Assembly (NCBI GenBank): GCA_016946835.1
Contig: JACVTC010000196.1
Coordinates: 1-22,500 of the forward strand
Source of the DNA: Neocallimastix lanati (nom. inval.)
Taxonomy: Eukaryota; Neocallimastigomycota; Neocallimastigomycetes; Neocallimastigales; Neocallimastigaceae
Length of the DNA: 22,500 nucleotides
Direction of reading: 5' to 3'
Below, piece after piece: positions 1 to 9,203 of this stretch. The notes below the pieces were generated by a model, which worked only from the letters and a program-made list of their open reading frames with translations, did no database searches and was not told the origin of the DNA. How positions within the stretch are numbered: position 1 is the stretch's first letter; each line of letters begins with the position of its first letter. Position numbers and translations under genes: made by a program.

Positions 1-3000
1 ATGGTTGATGCAAGTGTTGACGGAGTACTAGGAAAACTTTTAATTGATTCTTGTAGTAACCTAAGCATCGTTACTAAGCAGTATTTTGATAAATTACCTG
101 GTGAATATGAAACAGTTGGAAAAAGTCGTGGAAGAATCCAACTAGCAACACAAGATGAAGAATACTCGGAAGGAATTATTGTTCAATTACCAGTAAAAAT
201 TAATAATTATGAATTTAATGCGGACTTTAGAATTATTGAGAAAGAAGACTCATTTTATGATATGTTAATAAACTTTAAAACTCAAATCGATCATTGTTTA
301 TTTATTCATCCGACCTTAAACAGTTTATGTAAACTTTTGTCAGAAAGTGAATACGAAGAAATAGCTAAAATAAATAATCAATATTATGATGAAGAAAGTA
401 TAATTTGCACTATTAGAAAAGTTAAAGAAACGAATAATGAAAAGGAAATTATAAAGGAATTAACTCCAATGGAATTTATTGAGAGTGATGAATTTTTAAG
501 TACCTTAAATAAAGATTATAAAGAACAAATTATTAAAATTCTCAAAGAAATGATTGACATAGTTGCCACTTCAACAGAAGAACTAACTCCTTCTAAACTT
601 TCACCACATAAGATCCGTTTGAAAGCAAATGCAAAGCCAGTAAAATTAAGAAGTTATAGGTTAACTAAATTAAATCAGATATCTTAAAAGAAGAACTTAC
701 AAAGCTTATTAAGAAAGGATTGATAGAACCATCCTGTTCAGAATGGTCATCTCCAGTAGTACTCATTCTAAAACACAATGGAAAGTGGCGCTTGTGTATT
801 GACTACCGAAAAGTCAATGATATGACAGAAAAAGATTCTTATTCAGTTCCATATATAGATGAAATTTTTGATAGTCTCGGAGGATCTAAAATATTTACAA
901 CTCTTGATTTATTTTCTGGTTTTCACCAAATCTTAATGGATGAAGAAAGCGTTGAAGTAACCACTTTCACTACTAAGTTTGGAAATTATCAATTTAAGGT
1001 TATGCCTTTTGGACTTACTGGAGCTCCCTCAACCTTCCAAAGAGAAATGAATAAAATTTTATTCCCTTTTATTGGTGAATTTGTTTATGTATTTATTGAT
1101 GATGTTTTGATCTATTCAAAAAGTATCGAAGAACATTTAATTCATATTAAACAAGTATTAGAAGTATTTAAAGAAAACAAGTTAAAAATTAATATTGAAA
1201 AGTGCCATTTTCTTCAAACTGAAGTTGATGTATTAGGTCACAAACTTACTACTAAAGGATTAAGTCCCATGGAAAGTAAAATAACAGCTATTAAGAAGTG
1301 GGAAGCCCCTTCATCAATTCATGAATTAAGATCATTTCTAGGAGCAATAGGGTATTATCGTGACTTTATCCCTAAATATGCTCAAATTACCTCACCTTTA
1401 TGTAAATTATTGAAAAAGAATACTAAATATGAATGGAATAAAGAACAACAAGAAAGCTTTGAACTCCTAAAAGAAAAATTAATCAATGCACCTATTCTAA
1501 AATTTCCGTCATTTGACAAACCTTTTATCATTAGAACTGATGCTTCGTATAATGGAATTGGTGGAGTTCTTTTACAAAAAGAAGAAGAAACCGGTAAGGA
1601 GCATCCAATACACTTTATAAGTAGAAGTTTGAAGAAAACTGAAAAGAATTATGGTATCACAGATTTGGAAGGAACAGCTTTATTTTACTGTATGACTAAA
1701 TTTAAATCTTATATTGAAGGAAATCCATTACCTACAACTATTTACACAGATCATAAACCATTAGTTGGTTTATTTAAGAATAAAGAACCTTTGAATGCAA
1801 GGCAAACAAGATGGTGTCTAACCGCTAGTATGCTTGGAATTAATATAAAATATGAATCAGGCAAAAAGAATGTGTTAGCTGATGCTCTTTCAAGAATGAA
1901 AAGTAAGGAAGAGAGAAAGATATTATTAACAAAAATTACTAATGGAAATAATGAAGAATTATTATCTAAGGTTATAAAGGAATTTATTAATGAAAAGTTT
2001 ACTGTTATTGATGGTGAAGATTACTTTATCGACAATGGAAATTATAGAAAATTAATAACGACGAAAATGAAAGGTTAAATTAATTTTAGAAGCTCATAAT
2101 ATTGGCCACGAAGGATATTACAAAACATATCAAAGACTTAAGAAAAACTTTTATTGGAATCATATGATTAAAGATATCAAAAGAATTGTTAGTAATTGTG
2201 AAAAATGCCAGTTAAATCGTCCTCAACCATATCCAGAACCAACCGAAAACCATCCAACTAAAGTGGAGGTCCCTTTGTGCATTTAGGATTAGATATTATA
2301 GGACCGTTACCAAAAACAAGAAATAATAATCAATATATTATAGTAACTGTTGATTACTTTACCAAATGGGTTGAAGCCGAACCCACTGAAAACATAACTT
2401 CCTCTGATATAATTAAATTTTTAATAAACGTTTTTGCAAGACATGGTGTACCTCAAGTTATTACTACTGATAATGGAGTCCAATTCACTTCTGATATGAC
2501 TAAAATCTTTCTTGATTTTTATGATGTATATGTTAAATTTGTAGCTACTTACCACCCTGAATCAAATGGCCTTACTGAAAATCGAAATAAAGAAATTGGA
2601 AAATTACTTCGTTTATTAGGAAGGAAAAATCAAGATTGGGATGAAGTTTTACCTTCTGCTTTATGGGCACTTCGAACTACCAAAAATACAGCTACTGGAC
2701 ATTCTAGTTTTGAATTAGTATATGGAAGAGAAGACCAACAGCCTTATGATATAGCCATAAGAACAATTGAAAATGCAGGTAAATCATATGATGAAATTTT
2801 AATGGAAAAATTTGTTCGTCATTATCAATGGACTAGAGAAGCATGCGAAAATGTGAAGAATGCTAACAAGTATTGGGCAACAAGACGAGAAGAACAAATA
2901 AGTATGAAAAAGGGAAAAGAATTAAAGGCTGGTGATCTTGTTCTTGTTAGAAACTTTAGCCGCACTAAGCTAGAACCATATTACAATGGACCATTTAAAA

Positions 3001-3118
3001 TTTAAAAATTCAATTCAACACGGCAACCCTAATCGATCAGAAGACTGGAAAGCAACTCGATAGGAATGTTCACTTTAAAAATTTAGTAAAGTTTAACTCC
3101 GCTTACAGAGAAGCTTGA
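1..3118 (+). pseudogene. Family A pol, broken by five one-base deletions
   Basis: Encodes retropepsin-like protease (DSC motif near base 46), reverse transcriptase (IDD around 1090-1110), RNase H (TDAS, then YTDH) and a DDE integrase with a GPF motif near the end. Compared with the intact copy, each lesion shortens a short homopolymer by one base: A4 to A3 near 672, GG to G at 2060, TTT to TT near 2075, GGG to GG near 2268, TTTT to TTT near 3001. The frame is therefore split into pieces 1-687, 720-2078 and 2277-3005. No substitution-type stop was noticed. The copy is either newly dead or intact in the organism and damaged by consensus error in the assembly. The start at base 1 is only the window edge; the true polyprotein begins upstream. 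Confidence 0.9.
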
Positions 3119-3136
3119 GTCTTCGTCGGGGCATCT
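3119..3136 (+). promoter_or_regulatory. Polypurine-tract region of A1
   Basis: The 18 bases between the pol stop and the LTR contain TCGGGGCATCT, the same box found before the 3' LTR of A2; family B has a close variant. By position it should prime plus-strand DNA synthesis. The purine core is short (GGGG), so the exact primer edge is uncertain. Confidence 0.6.
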
Positions 3137-3568
3137 TGATAAGAATGTACTAAATAATGCATTCTTAATTAAATCTACGATTTATTTCTAATACATTATG
3201 TGTACATTATTATTTTTGTACTTTAATAAATTTTTAAATCCAAAGATCAAAAATTAAATCAAAAATTATATTAAACTTTAGATTTTTATATTAAATCTTA
3301 TATTAAAAGTAATATTTTTATATATTTAAAAACTTATATTAGCAATATTAATAATAAATCTTATTTTTTTTTTATATTAATAATGAAAATTTATATTAAT
3401 AATATTTTTATATATTGATAATTAAAAATTTATATATTATATTTTAACTTTTTATTATAAAATTTTATATCGAAATGTTTTATTTTATATTGAAAAATAT
3501 TTTATTTTATTAAAAACCTTTATATTAGAATAGTATTTTTATTTTTATTTGAATATTTTAACAGATTG
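3137..3568 (+). repeat. A1 3' LTR, first half only
   Basis: Begins TGATAAGAATGTAC like both A2 LTRs and follows them to ACAGATTG at 3568; the remaining roughly 430 bases of a full LTR are absent. It differs from the A2 LTRs at scattered positions, for example TTTAGATTTT where both A2 LTRs read TTTATATTTT, so A1 and A2 are separate insertions rather than a recent local duplication. Confidence 0.88.
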
Positions 3569-3821
3569 GATAAAGTATCAGTAATAAAAAAAAAATAAGA
3601 TTTATTATTAATATTGCTAATATAAGTTTTAAATATATAAAAATATTACTTTTAATATAAGATTTAATATAAAAATCTAAAGTTTAATATAATTTTTGAT
3701 TTAATTTTTGATCTTTGGATTTAAAAATTTATTAAAGTACAAAAATAATAATGTACACATAATGTATTAGAAATAAATCGTAGATTTAATTAAGAATGCA
3801 TTATTTAGTACATTCTTATCA
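3569..3821 (-). repeat. Inverted family A fragment (leader piece joined to LTR end)
   Basis: Reading the minus strand from 3821 gives the LTR start TGATAAGAATGTAC and follows the LTR for about 233 bases to its T-run. It then jumps to a piece matching the A2 leader around 8250-8272 (ATTACTGATACTTTAT). The two parts meet in a T-run, which suggests a deletion between T-runs. The terminal LTR base lies flush against ACTG at 3822. With 3137-3371 it makes a long palindrome with a spacer of about 215 bases. Confidence 0.82.
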
Positions 3822-3825
3822 ACTG
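3822..3825. repeat. ACTG junction, left of element B
   Basis: Four-base sequence between the inverted LTR end (TATCA) and the first base of the B LTR (TGATAAAG). The same ACTG follows the right B LTR at 6831-6834, so it reads as the target-site duplication of B. Confidence 0.75.
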
Positions 3826-4348
3826 TGATAAAGAATAGAATAATAATGATATTTTTAATTAAATTTTTAATAATTTATTATATAAAAATATATTATTATA
3901 TTCTTTACTATTAATAATTTTCTTATATTATATTAATAATTTTTTTTATATTAATTATATTTTATTATTTTAAATATTAAATTTATGTAATTAATTAATT
4001 TATATGATTGGTTTTCATAATGTAATTAAATAATATAAAATATGTATTATCCATATTATTTTATGAAGGGGGCCTTTCTGAGGAAAGAAATAGTAAAAAT
4101 AGTAGTGATAATAGGAATAATAATTGAAAGGTTTCCCATATTGTTATAATAATAAATATTAATATTAATAAAGTTATTTTTAACAATAAAATAATTATAT
4201 AATTTATAAATGATAAATATTTTTAATAATAATTCTTTAAATAAAATTTATAATGTGTAATAATAAATTCTTTTAGTGTAATTTAGTAGTTATTTAATTT
4301 ATCTATTTATTTAATGTTCACACTCCTTTTCTAATATGAACCTCAACA
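3826..4348 (+). repeat. Element B 5' LTR
   Basis: 523 bases, TGATAAAG...CTCAACA. Its limits are set by comparison with 6308-6830: the preceding base differs (G here, A there) and the following base differs (T here, A there). It is very AT-rich apart from one small island, GGGGGCCTTTCTGAGGAAAG, near 4069, which can fold CTTTC with GAAAG. Confidence 0.92.
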
Positions 4349-4355
4349 TAAAAAT

Positions 4356-4373
4356 TGGTGGAGATATCGGGGA
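4356..4373 (+). promoter_or_regulatory. Primer-binding site of element B
   Basis: TGGTGGAGATATCGGGGA starts 7 bases after the LTR. TGG matches a tRNA 3' CCA end. The same 18 bases, followed by different sequence, lie after the A2 LTR, so both families prime from the same tRNA. The complement implies a tRNA whose acceptor stem starts GGAGATA; I cannot name it. Confidence 0.85.
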
Positions 4374-4586
4374 GTGTGAAAACATTGATGAATAGATAAG
4401 AAAAATAATAGAATATAATATAATATAAATTAAATGATCATAATAATAATACAAAGAAATTATAAATTTAATTATAAAATTTTAGTAATAATTTAAGTAA
4501 AAATAATATATATAAATTTAAAATTGAATTGTTAAAAATTGAATTATTTTAAAATGAATTCAATTTAATAATTATATTTTTTTTTA
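4374..4586 (+). other. Element B leader, upstream AT-rich part
   Basis: Starts with GTGTGAAAAC after the PBS and then becomes nearly pure A/T. No reading frame or clear structure was seen. Confidence 0.5.
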
Positions 4587-4855
4587 GTTAGGTGATCGAA
4601 GAGTATTTCGAGCCTAACAAATAATATTTTTAATTTTAAAAAAAATCCTTAGGTGGTCAGCCAGAGAGTGCTGAGCCTGAAGGTAAGTATAATAATTTTT
4701 TTTTTTTAAATCCTTAGGTGTCGGACAGAGAATGCCGAACTTGAAGGAATAAATATATAAAAATTATTTCAAATAAACTTTCTTGGGTGTCGAAAAAGGA
4801 TTTTCGAACTTGAAGAAAGTTAAAAATGTATTGGTTTACTGCGGTAGTTCCAATA
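4587..4855 (+). other. Array of five leader hairpins in element B
   Basis: Five stem-loops: 4587-4618 (GTTAGG with CCTAAC, inner CGAA with TTCG); 4647-4683 (CCTTAGG with CCTGAAGG, inner TCAGC with GCTGA); 4712-4747 (CCTT with GAAGG, inner TCGG with CCGA); 4778-4819 (CTTTCTT with AAGAAAG, inner TCGAAAA with TTTTCGA); 4829-4855 (TATTGG with CCAATA, inner ACT with AGT). The first four share a plan: outer stem, a GGTG-type asymmetric bulge, an inner stem and a purine-rich loop. Arm sequences differ while pairing is retained, which argues for selection on RNA structure. Family A has a matching array at 8718-9028. Function unknown; packaging, dimerisation or translation control are options. Confidence 0.75.
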
Positions 4856-5164
4856 TAATAAACATTGAATAATTTTAAAATTTTAATTTAAAATAATTTA
4901 TATTTAGTTTATAATATAAAATTTATACTTAAAATATTACAAATTTTGAAGAAATTATAGAAAAAAAAAAAAATAATTTACAATATATTTTTAAGAAATA
5001 ATAATATTTATTATATTATTTAGTGTTTATATAATTACATTAATTGAAAATTTATTAGAACATAATAAATTTTATATTTTTTATGATCAATAATTAGAAT
5101 TCCAGTTGCGGAATTTAATAAATAATATAATTACATTAAGCATTTTAAGAATTAAACAAAATAT

Positions 5165-5945
5165 GAGAAGAACAAGTTCCAGATGTTATCTTAAATGAAG
5201 AATTATTAATGCCAAGCATAACTGAATTGAAAGATAAAATAAGTGAATTAAAAAAGTGAATTAAAGAAAAATATTTTTGAAGAATATAATATTATTCAAA
5301 TTATAGAAAAATAAAAAGAGAAAATTATTTTTGAAGAAAATAATATTATTATTCAAATTATAAAAAAAAGAAGAATATATTAGTATGAAAAATCTCTATG
5401 AAGATACTATAAATATTCTTAATTTAGAAAGAGAGCAATTCAATTATTGGAAAGAAAATATTATAAAAGAAAACGAATTGAACAGTTCTTCACAGTCCAA
5501 GAAAATTAATAAATTAAATTGTGAAATTGAATCTTTGAAACTTGGTAAAAGTAGTAATTTAAAAAAATAATTAAAAATAAAAAGAAAAAAATAATAATAA
5601 AAATAAATTAGTGATATTTTAAATGGAAATTTCAATTAGTTTCATAAATTGAATTATTAAAGTTTAAACATAATGTTAAAATCACTGATTTAGAGAATTC
5701 ATTATAACCTTCAAAATATGTTATATAATAATTTTAAATTAATGGAATAAGAAATTATTATATGAATAAATAAAAAAAAAAAAAAAATTAAAAAGGATTA
5801 GTATCTAATTTAAAAAGGATTAGTATCTAAATGAAAGAAGAAAAAGAAGTTTCAAAGTTCATTGTTGAAGTAACTACTGAAGAATATACAAGAATTGGAA
5901 GAAACAAAAGACAAGTAGAAATAAAAAAAAAAATAATAATTAATT
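5165..5945 (+). pseudogene. Decayed coiled-coil-like reading frame inside B
   Basis: Coding flavour persists through several frames: a Glu/Lys/Leu-rich stretch near 5170-5260 (includes ITELKDKISELKK, then a stop), a 61-codon frame at 5385-5570 (MKNLYEDTINILNLEREQ...), and a 38-codon frame starting at 5831 that includes SKFIVEVTTEEYTRIGRN. Heptad-like spacing of hydrophobic and charged residues suggests a coiled coil. Stops and shifts break it. Two local tandem duplications sit within it (about 5265-5375; 5790-5830, unit AAAAAGGATTAGTATCTAA). No zinc knuckle or protease motif is present, so it could be a degenerate gag or a captured host segment. I do not recognise the family. Confidence 0.4.
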
Positions 5946-6204
5946 AAAAAAAAAAAAAATTTTTTTTTTTTTTGGTACAATTCCAGTTGACCCTGACATT
6001 TTTGGAATTTTAAAAAATTTATTATAAAAATTTTTAATATATGGTAATATATAAATTAAATTATTTAATTTAAATATTTCAATTAATACATATATTAAAA
6101 TATATTTTAAAATATACAAAAATTTTTAAATTTAAGAAATAATGATAATATTATATATATATATATAAAAAAAAAAAATTTATATTTTATTTAGTTATAT
6201 AGTT

Positions 6205-6239
<35 letters not shown>

Positions 6240-6307
6240 TATTTAGTTAATAATATAAGAAAATTTGCCTTTGCTATAATATAGCAAAAGTTTTAGCGGG
6301 GGCATCA
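5946..6307 (+). promoter_or_regulatory. Element B 3' internal region with pre-PPT hairpin and PPT
   Basis: Mostly A/T with long A and T runs (for example 6211-6237). Two features stand out. First, a stem CTTTGCTAT (6269-6277) with ATAGCAAAAG (6281-6290), one base bulged. Second, a PPT-like box AGCGGGGGCATCA directly before the LTR at 6308. The box parallels TCGGGGCATCT of family A. A weaker hairpin, AATTCCA with TGGAATT, lies near 5980-6010. Confidence 0.6.
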
Positions 6308-6830
6308 TGATAAAGAATAGAATAATAATGATATTTTTAATTAAATTTTTAATAATTTATTATATAAAAATATATTATTATATTCTTTACTATTAATAAT
6401 TTTCTTATATTATATTAATAATTTTTTTTATATTAATTATATTTTATTATTTTAAATATTAAATTTATGTAATTAATTAATTTATATGATTGGTTTTCAT
6501 AATGTAATTAAATAATATAAAATATGTATTATCCATATTATTTTATGAAGGGGGCCTTTCTGAGGAAAGAAATAGTAAAAATAGTAGTGATAATAGGAAT
6601 AATAATTGAAAGGTTTCCCATATTGTTATAATAATAAATATTAATATTAATAAAGTTATTTTTAACAATAAAATAATTATATAATTTATAAATGATAAAT
6701 ATTTTTAATAATAATTCTTTAAATAAAATTTATAATGTGTAATAATAAATTCTTTTAGTGTAATTTAGTAGTTATTTAATTTATCTATTTATTTAATGTT
6801 CACACTCCTTTTCTAATATGAACCTCAACA
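6308..6830 (+). repeat. Element B 3' LTR
   Basis: 523 bases, same length as the 5' LTR, with no differences noticed on reading. Ends CTCAACA and is followed directly by ACTG. Confidence 0.92.
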
Positions 6831-6834
6831 ACTG
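6831..6834. repeat. ACTG junction between elements B and A2
   Basis: This tetranucleotide is both the right flank of B and the left flank of A2. It is shared, so one element probably inserted at the duplicated target of the other. Confidence 0.75.
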
Positions 6835-7316
6835 TGATAAGAATGTACTAAATAATGCATTCTTAATTAAATCTACGATTTATTTCTAATACATTATGTG
6901 TACATTATTATTTTTGTACTTTAATAAATTTTTAAATCCAAAGATCAAAAATTAAATCAAAAATTATATTAAACTTTATATTTTTATATTAAATCTTATA
7001 TTAATAGTAATATTTTTATATATTTAAAACTTATATTAGCAATATTAATAATAAATCTTATTTTTTTTTATATTAATAATGAAAATTTGTATTAATAATA
7101 TTTTTATATATTGATAATTAAAAATTTATATATTATATTTTAACTTTTATTATAAAATTTTATATCGAAATGTTTTATTTTATATTGACAAATATTTTAT
7201 TTTATTAAAAACCTTTATATTAGAATAGTATTTTTATTTTTATTTGAATATTTTAACAGATTGTAATAAAAATTTTAGCCAATTAAATAAATTCTTATTA
7301 GTAATATTTTAGATAG

Positions 7317-7387
<71 letters not shown>

Positions 7388-7697
7388 TTTTATTAATATT
7401 ATAAATGTATTTTATTTATATTGTTATAATTAAATTTTATATAATTGATTACAAAAATCAATTTAAATTTAATAGTTTTTATATATAAAAAGAAAAATAA
7501 TAATAAAATGTAATTTAGTGGCAAGAACAACTTTTATGCCTTGAAAAAAAAGTATAAATAGTTGTAAATTTTGCTACCAATTTTTAAAAATGATAAAATA
7601 AAATCAAATAAAAAAAAAATAAATAAATAAAATAAATAAATAAATAAAATTTGTGTTTGTTTACTTTATTTTTATTTAATTCTCTAAAACCTTAACA
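6835..7697 (+). repeat. A2 5' LTR
   Basis: TGATAAGAATG...CTTAACA. It includes an A-run of 64 bases (7322-7385) and, near the 3' side, a GC-richer segment (GTGGCAAGAACAAC, 7518-7531) upstream of a TATA box. Several AATAAA motifs at 7604-7650 could serve in 3'-end formation when present in the 3' LTR. Confidence 0.92.
7553..7560 (+). promoter_or_regulatory. Putative TATA box of the A2 LTR promoter
   Basis: TATAAATA within AGTATAAATAG, about 145 bases before the LTR end and preserved in the 3' LTR (near 14834). Position and context suit an RNA polymerase II promoter driving the genomic transcript. Confidence 0.5.
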
Positions 7698-7703
7698 TTT
7701 ATA

Positions 7704-7721
7704 TGGTGGAGATATCGGGGA
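7704..7721 (+). promoter_or_regulatory. Primer-binding site of A2
   Basis: TGGTGGAGATATCGGGGA, six bases after the LTR; it is the same 18-mer as in element B. Expected to anneal to a tRNA 3' end to prime minus-strand DNA. Confidence 0.88.
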
Positions 7722-7784
7722 ATTAAATAGAAATAATAGTAAATAACATAGATTTTTTTTAATTTTTTTTTATTTTATATTGAT

Positions 7785-8560
7785 AAACAAGTAAGTCGTT
7801 AATCCTTTGATTAACCTATGGCGCTTGTTTGATATATATATAAAAAAAAATTTTTTTTTAAATAAGTAAAATTAAGATTCTAAAAAAATAAATTTTGTAA
7901 AATTATAACAAGGAGCGGATAGAGCTCATACACAGTGTATTCTCAGATAGCAACAAATTAACTCTATTCATAGTAGGTTATTGAATAGTAGTTAATTTGG
8001 AGATTAATTGGAAAGTAGACGAAGGTATTTGGTTACCGACCCGGTAATAATAGTTCAGCCTTCAACGTTTCAACACACGAAGGTGCGGGTACTTTCCAAG
8101 CACTGGCGAATAAGGAGCTTACGTCACCGAAGGCGTAAGATTATTTTTTTTTATATATTTTTTTTATTTTTCTTTGTGCTAGTTATAAGGCACTTTATTA
8201 TATAAAGTATCAGACTTTGGCTAACTTCGCCATTTAAATTTTTTTTATTTTTTTTTATTACTGATACTTTATTTGTTTAATAATTCCTGTAAAAGAATCT
8301 TAATTTACTTTGAAAATATTGTGTTTTTAGTTAATTTTTATTAGTTAATAAAAATATTATTGAATACTTTTAAAATTTTTTTTATTCCGTACATAGATTA
8401 TCGGATTAAGTTTATCCTACATAGTAATTGGGCTAGTAGGCTCTGAACTGCTATATTTTATATTGAATATAGTAATCGTGGCACACGCGTGGCATGACAC
8501 CATTAGGTAAGCTGTACGTCAGACAGTGTGTACTATCAGATTGTACGACAATAAAGATTA
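7785..8560 (+). other. Structured leader of A2
   Basis: This non-coding part of the transcript is far less AT-rich than its surroundings and full of inverted repeats. Examples: AAACAAG 7785 with CTTGTTT 7824, enclosing GTTAATC with GATTAAC; AAATTAACT plus CTATTCA (7955-7970) with TGAATAG plus AGTTAATTT (7982-7998), a 16-bp stem with one bulge; ATACACAGTGTAT near 7929; CTTACG with CGTAAG near 8118-8140; ATAAAGTATCAG (8202) with CTGATACTTTAT (8261); CTATATT with AATATAG near 8451-8472; palindrome CACGCGTG near 8485. No credible reading frame covers it. It may hold packaging, dimerisation or internal-entry signals. Confidence 0.65.
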
Positions 8561-8717
8561 TTTTTTTGTATTTAATAATTATAATTAATTAATAATTTTA
8601 TTAGCTATAACAATACAATATTTATCGTTTAAAAAGAAAAATTTTTTGAAAGGTGAAAATAATAAATAAAACTTTGCTTCTAAATTTATTACTACAAATA
8701 TACTAAATTACAAAATT

Positions 8718-9028
8718 CAAGTGGTCGATAAAGGTTTCGAGCTTGAAAAATATTCTATTAAGTTGTCGATAAAGATTTCGAACTTAAAATTATTCTATTA
8801 AGTTGTCGATAAAGATTTCGAACTTAAAATTATTCCATTGAGTTGTCGATAAAGATTTCGAACTTAAAATTATTCCATTGAGTTGTCGATAAAGATTTCG
8901 AACTTAAAAATTATTCTATTGAGTTGTCGATAAAGATTTCGAACTTAAAAATTATTCTTAATAAAGTGGTCGAAAAGAACCTCGTGCTTTATAATTTCTA
9001 CTAAGTTGTCGATAAGGATTTCGAGCTT
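8718..9028 (+). other. Array of eight leader hairpins in A2
   Basis: Eight units at a spacing of about 40 bases (near 8718, 8760, 8800, 8840, 8881, 8922, 8963, 9003). The typical unit is AAGTTGTCGA, a short loop, then TTTCGAACTT: outer stem AAGTT with AACTT, inner CGA with TCG. End units vary but still pair: CAAG with CTTG and GTCGA with TCGAG at 8718-8745; AAAG with CTTT at 8963-8990; AAG with CTT at 9003-9028. The central units are near-identical, so the array grew by tandem duplication. The plan matches the element B hairpins. Confidence 0.8.
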
Positions 9029-9203
9029 ATATCTACTAAAGAAAGCAAATAAAATTATTATTTTCAAAAGTTACTAAAATATATTGTTTTAAAAATTGAT
9101 TCGATATTAAATTACCTATTAAATTATATTTTTAAAGTTGTATTTCCAAATTTATTCTTATTTAATCACCTCATTAATATACAACAAGAAATATTTAAAC
9201 AAA

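Larger units (their letters stand above)
1..3568 (+). mobile_element. Ty3/Gypsy element A1, 5'-truncated by window edge
   Basis: This is the 3' part of an LTR retrotransposon of the same family as the complete copy at 6835-14980. Base 1 corresponds to 10991 of that copy, and the two align to the end of pol with few substitutions and five one-base deletions. Order in the window: end of protease, RT, RNase H, integrase, PPT, and an incomplete 3' LTR. The LTR match stops at about 3568, where an inverted family A fragment begins, so this copy lacks a normal right end. Its 5' LTR, leader and gag lie outside the window. Confidence 0.93.
3826..6830 (+). mobile_element. Non-autonomous LTR retrotransposon B
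   Basis: A 3005-bp element with two 523-bp LTRs, a PBS, a PPT-like box and ACTG flanks, but no recognisable gag, protease, RT or integrase in its 1959-bp interior. The interior holds a hairpin array (4587-4855), a decayed coiled-coil-like reading frame (about 5165-5945) and AT-rich filler. The equal LTR lengths and the apparent absence of differences on reading point to a recent insertion. The PBS is the same as in family A, the PPT box (CGGGGGCATCA) differs little from that of A, and the LTR ends are alike (TGATAA...; ...ACCTTAACA in A, ...ACCTCAACA in B). This suggests family A proteins mobilise it. The class would be LARD- or TRIM-like by structure. Confidence 0.88.

Noticed and set aside
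8008-8205. 65-codon plus-strand frame in the A2 leader
   Set aside because: It overlaps several inverted repeats and ends in a Phe-rich run produced by poly(T); composition follows RNA structure rather than codons.
7760-8560. tRNA or rRNA gene in the GC-richer leader
   Set aside because: No cloverleaf with T-arm and CCA-adjacent acceptor could be found by eye, and no rRNA signature was recognised.
8718-9028. CRISPR-like array
   Set aside because: Unit and spacing of about 40 bases are regular, but the between-hairpin sequence is conserved A/T filler rather than unique spacers, and it lies inside a eukaryotic retroelement.
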